The notes beneath the pieces are model-generated. The model did not search any database. It was not told the DNA's origin and saw only the letters and a list, made by a program, of their open reading frames with translations. Shown here one piece after another: positions 63,047 to 64,000 of a stretch of DNA of 64,000 nt. The stretch covers positions 62,001 through 126,000 of the forward strand of contig CAZRHE010000002.1 of assembly GCA_964599875.1 (NCBI GenBank), given 5' to 3'. The translations under genes were made by a program, and so were the position numbers. Position 1 is the first letter of the stretch. Each line of letters starts with the position of its first letter. The stretch comes from RGIG4097 sp964599875 (GTDB lineage Bacteria; Bacillota; Clostridia; Christensenellales; CAG-917).

Positions 63047-63116
63047 TTGATTTTCTTCTACGAGTATTATATCATATAAACAAATAAAGTGCAACACTTG
63101 TCGGACTTTATTTGTT
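63047..63116. promoter_or_regulatory. Overlapping divergent promoters and TetR-type operator
   Basis: Plus strand: TTGATT (63047-63052), 17 bases, TATCAT (63070-63075), for the oleate-hydratase-like gene. Minus strand: TTGCAC (63094-63089), 17 bases, TATAAT (63071-63066), for tetR. The inverted repeat AACAAATAAAGT (63079-63090) / ACTTTATTTGTT (63105-63116) covers the tetR -35 and the start region of the plus-strand gene. A smaller repeat AAGTG-CAA-CACTT lies at 63088-63100. Confidence 0.8.
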
Positions 63117-63140
63117 GAATTTTTTTCGGAGGTAAAAATT

Positions 63141-64000
63141 ATGCGAAATTATGACAGAATACATGCGAGAAAACCGCAAGGTATCGAAAACAGAAAGGCT
63201 TACATTGTCGGTGGAGGTATAGCAGGCTTGTCAGCGGCAGCATTCCTTGTGCGAGACGCTTATATGCCGGGAGAAAATATCATCGTGTATGATAAATTGC
63301 CGGTATTCGGCGGTTCTATGGACGAATGCGGTAATGAGGAAACAGGTTACATTTCTCGCGGAGAAAGAGAACTTGAACCTTATATGGAATGTCTTTGGGA
63401 TTTGTTTGGCTCTATACCCTCTCTGTACGAGGAAGGAAGAACGGTTCTTGACGAAACGCGCGAATGTAACCGCGAACATATGATAAACGCAAAACATCGT
63501 TTATGGGAAAAAGATTTTATTCCATGCGATGAATCGGATATGGGGCTTAACAAAGTAACGACCGAACAACTCATGAAAATGTTGACGATTGATGAAAAAG
63601 AAATCGAATACGTTACGATAGAGCAATGGTTTGATAAATCGTTCTTTCAAAGCAATCTTTGGTATTATTGGTCGGCAATGTTGGCATTTCAACCATATCA
63701 AAGTCTTATAGAAATGAAACGCTACGCAATCCGCTTTATGCATCAACTGCATTTGATAAAATCGTTAAAACAAATATTGCATACGAAGTACGATCAATAT
63801 CATTCGATGATTTTACCGCTCCAAAAATATTTAAGCGATCACGGCGTAAAATTTGTTGCCGATACCGAAATTATCGATATGGATATACAAACGTCGGACG
63901 GTAAAAAGACAGTTACGGCTTTGAGGCTGAAACACAACGGAAAAATCTCTTCGCAAGCGGTCGATAAAAACGATATGGTGTTCTTTACCAACGGCTCGAT
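63141..64000 (+). CDS. Oleate hydratase-like flavoprotein, 3'-truncated by the window
   Basis: The frame is open to the window end, with 286 codons visible. It matches the oleate hydratase (myosin-cross-reactive antigen) family, FAD proteins that add water to the double bond of unsaturated fatty acids. The dinucleotide fold reads YIVGGGIAGLSAAAFLVRDA. Then come VYDKLPVFGGSMD, the catalytic-region RGERELEPYMECLWDLFG (the usual RGGREME with Gly changed to Glu), and WYYWSAMLAFQPYQSLIEMK. MDECG replaces the more usual MDGAG. The GGAGG ribosome site is 7 bases upstream. Divergent from tetR. The class of oleate hydratase and its substrate cannot be fixed from the visible part. Confidence 0.85.
   Translation, partial: MRNYDRIHARKPQGIENRKAYIVGGGIAGLSAAAFLVRDAYMPGENIIVYDKLPVFGGSMDECGNEETGYISRGERELEPYMECLWDLFGSIPSLYEEGRTVLDETRECNREHMINAKHRLWEKDFIPCDESDMGLNKVTTEQLMKMLTIDEKEIEYVTIEQWFDKSFFQSNLWYYWSAMLAFQPYQSLIEMKRYAIRFMHQLHLIKSLKQILHTKYDQYHSMILPLQKYLSDHGVKFVADTEIIDMDIQTSDGKKTVTALRLKHNGKISSQAVDKNDMVFFTNGS

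Overview
The window looks like a chromosomal segment of an anaerobic Gram-positive bacterium of the class Clostridia. The best evidence is a SCIFF peptide gene (scfA) beside its radical-SAM maturase (scfB), a pair that is close to a marker of that class. Strong sigma-A-type promoters (TTGACA-17/18-TATAAT), AGGAGG ribosome sites, many type II signal peptides and the absence of outer-membrane genes agree with this. A finer placement, for example an uncultured gut Christensenellales relative, is only a guess.

Layout. 1-5.8 kb: the end of a secreted protein, then a patatin-polA-coaE operon. 5.8-12 kb: a short-chain dehydrogenase, a MATE exporter, and a MarR regulator followed by an HXXEE membrane protein and a MacB-like ABC transporter, with the same palindromic operator in front of marR and in front of the transporter genes. 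12-15 kb (minus strand): scfA, scfB and an Orn/Lys/Arg decarboxylase-family gene. 15.2-27.1 kb: a MoxR ATPase-DUF58-vWA-vWA operon that ends in two large lipoprotein genes. 27.4-36.2 kb: separately promoted lipoproteins and a YitT-family transporter. 36.2-38.7 kb (minus strand): a TlpA thioredoxin, a polytopic 4Fe-4S protein and a membrane protein ending in a CXXC tail. 38.9-40.1 kb: a CyuA-type cysteine desulfidase. 40.5-61.5 kb: one long same-strand block with a 2578-residue subtilase, a lipoprotein, oppABCDF, a small membrane protein and a 1400-residue lipoprotein, which reads as a protein-degradation and peptide-uptake locus. 61.5-64 kb is visibly AT-richer and holds an XRE regulator with a small membrane protein, and a TetR regulator divergent from a truncated oleate-hydratase-like gene.

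The most unusual signals are two non-coding arrays with helical phasing. At 30824-30934 three AAGTTTTT / AAAAACTT inverted pairs repeat with an exact 41-bp period. At 61558-61665 three TTTCCGATATCGGAAA-type palindromes are centred exactly 42 bp apart. Other points for follow-up are a glycine in SCIFF where the characterised thioether acceptor threonine is expected, a terminator hairpin almost touching the scfB start codon, and a cluster of thiol-redox proteins with a lipoprotein that carries a TlpA-like domain.

No tRNA, rRNA, CRISPR array, insertion sequence or prophage was recognised. All assignments come from reading the sequence; no database search was run.
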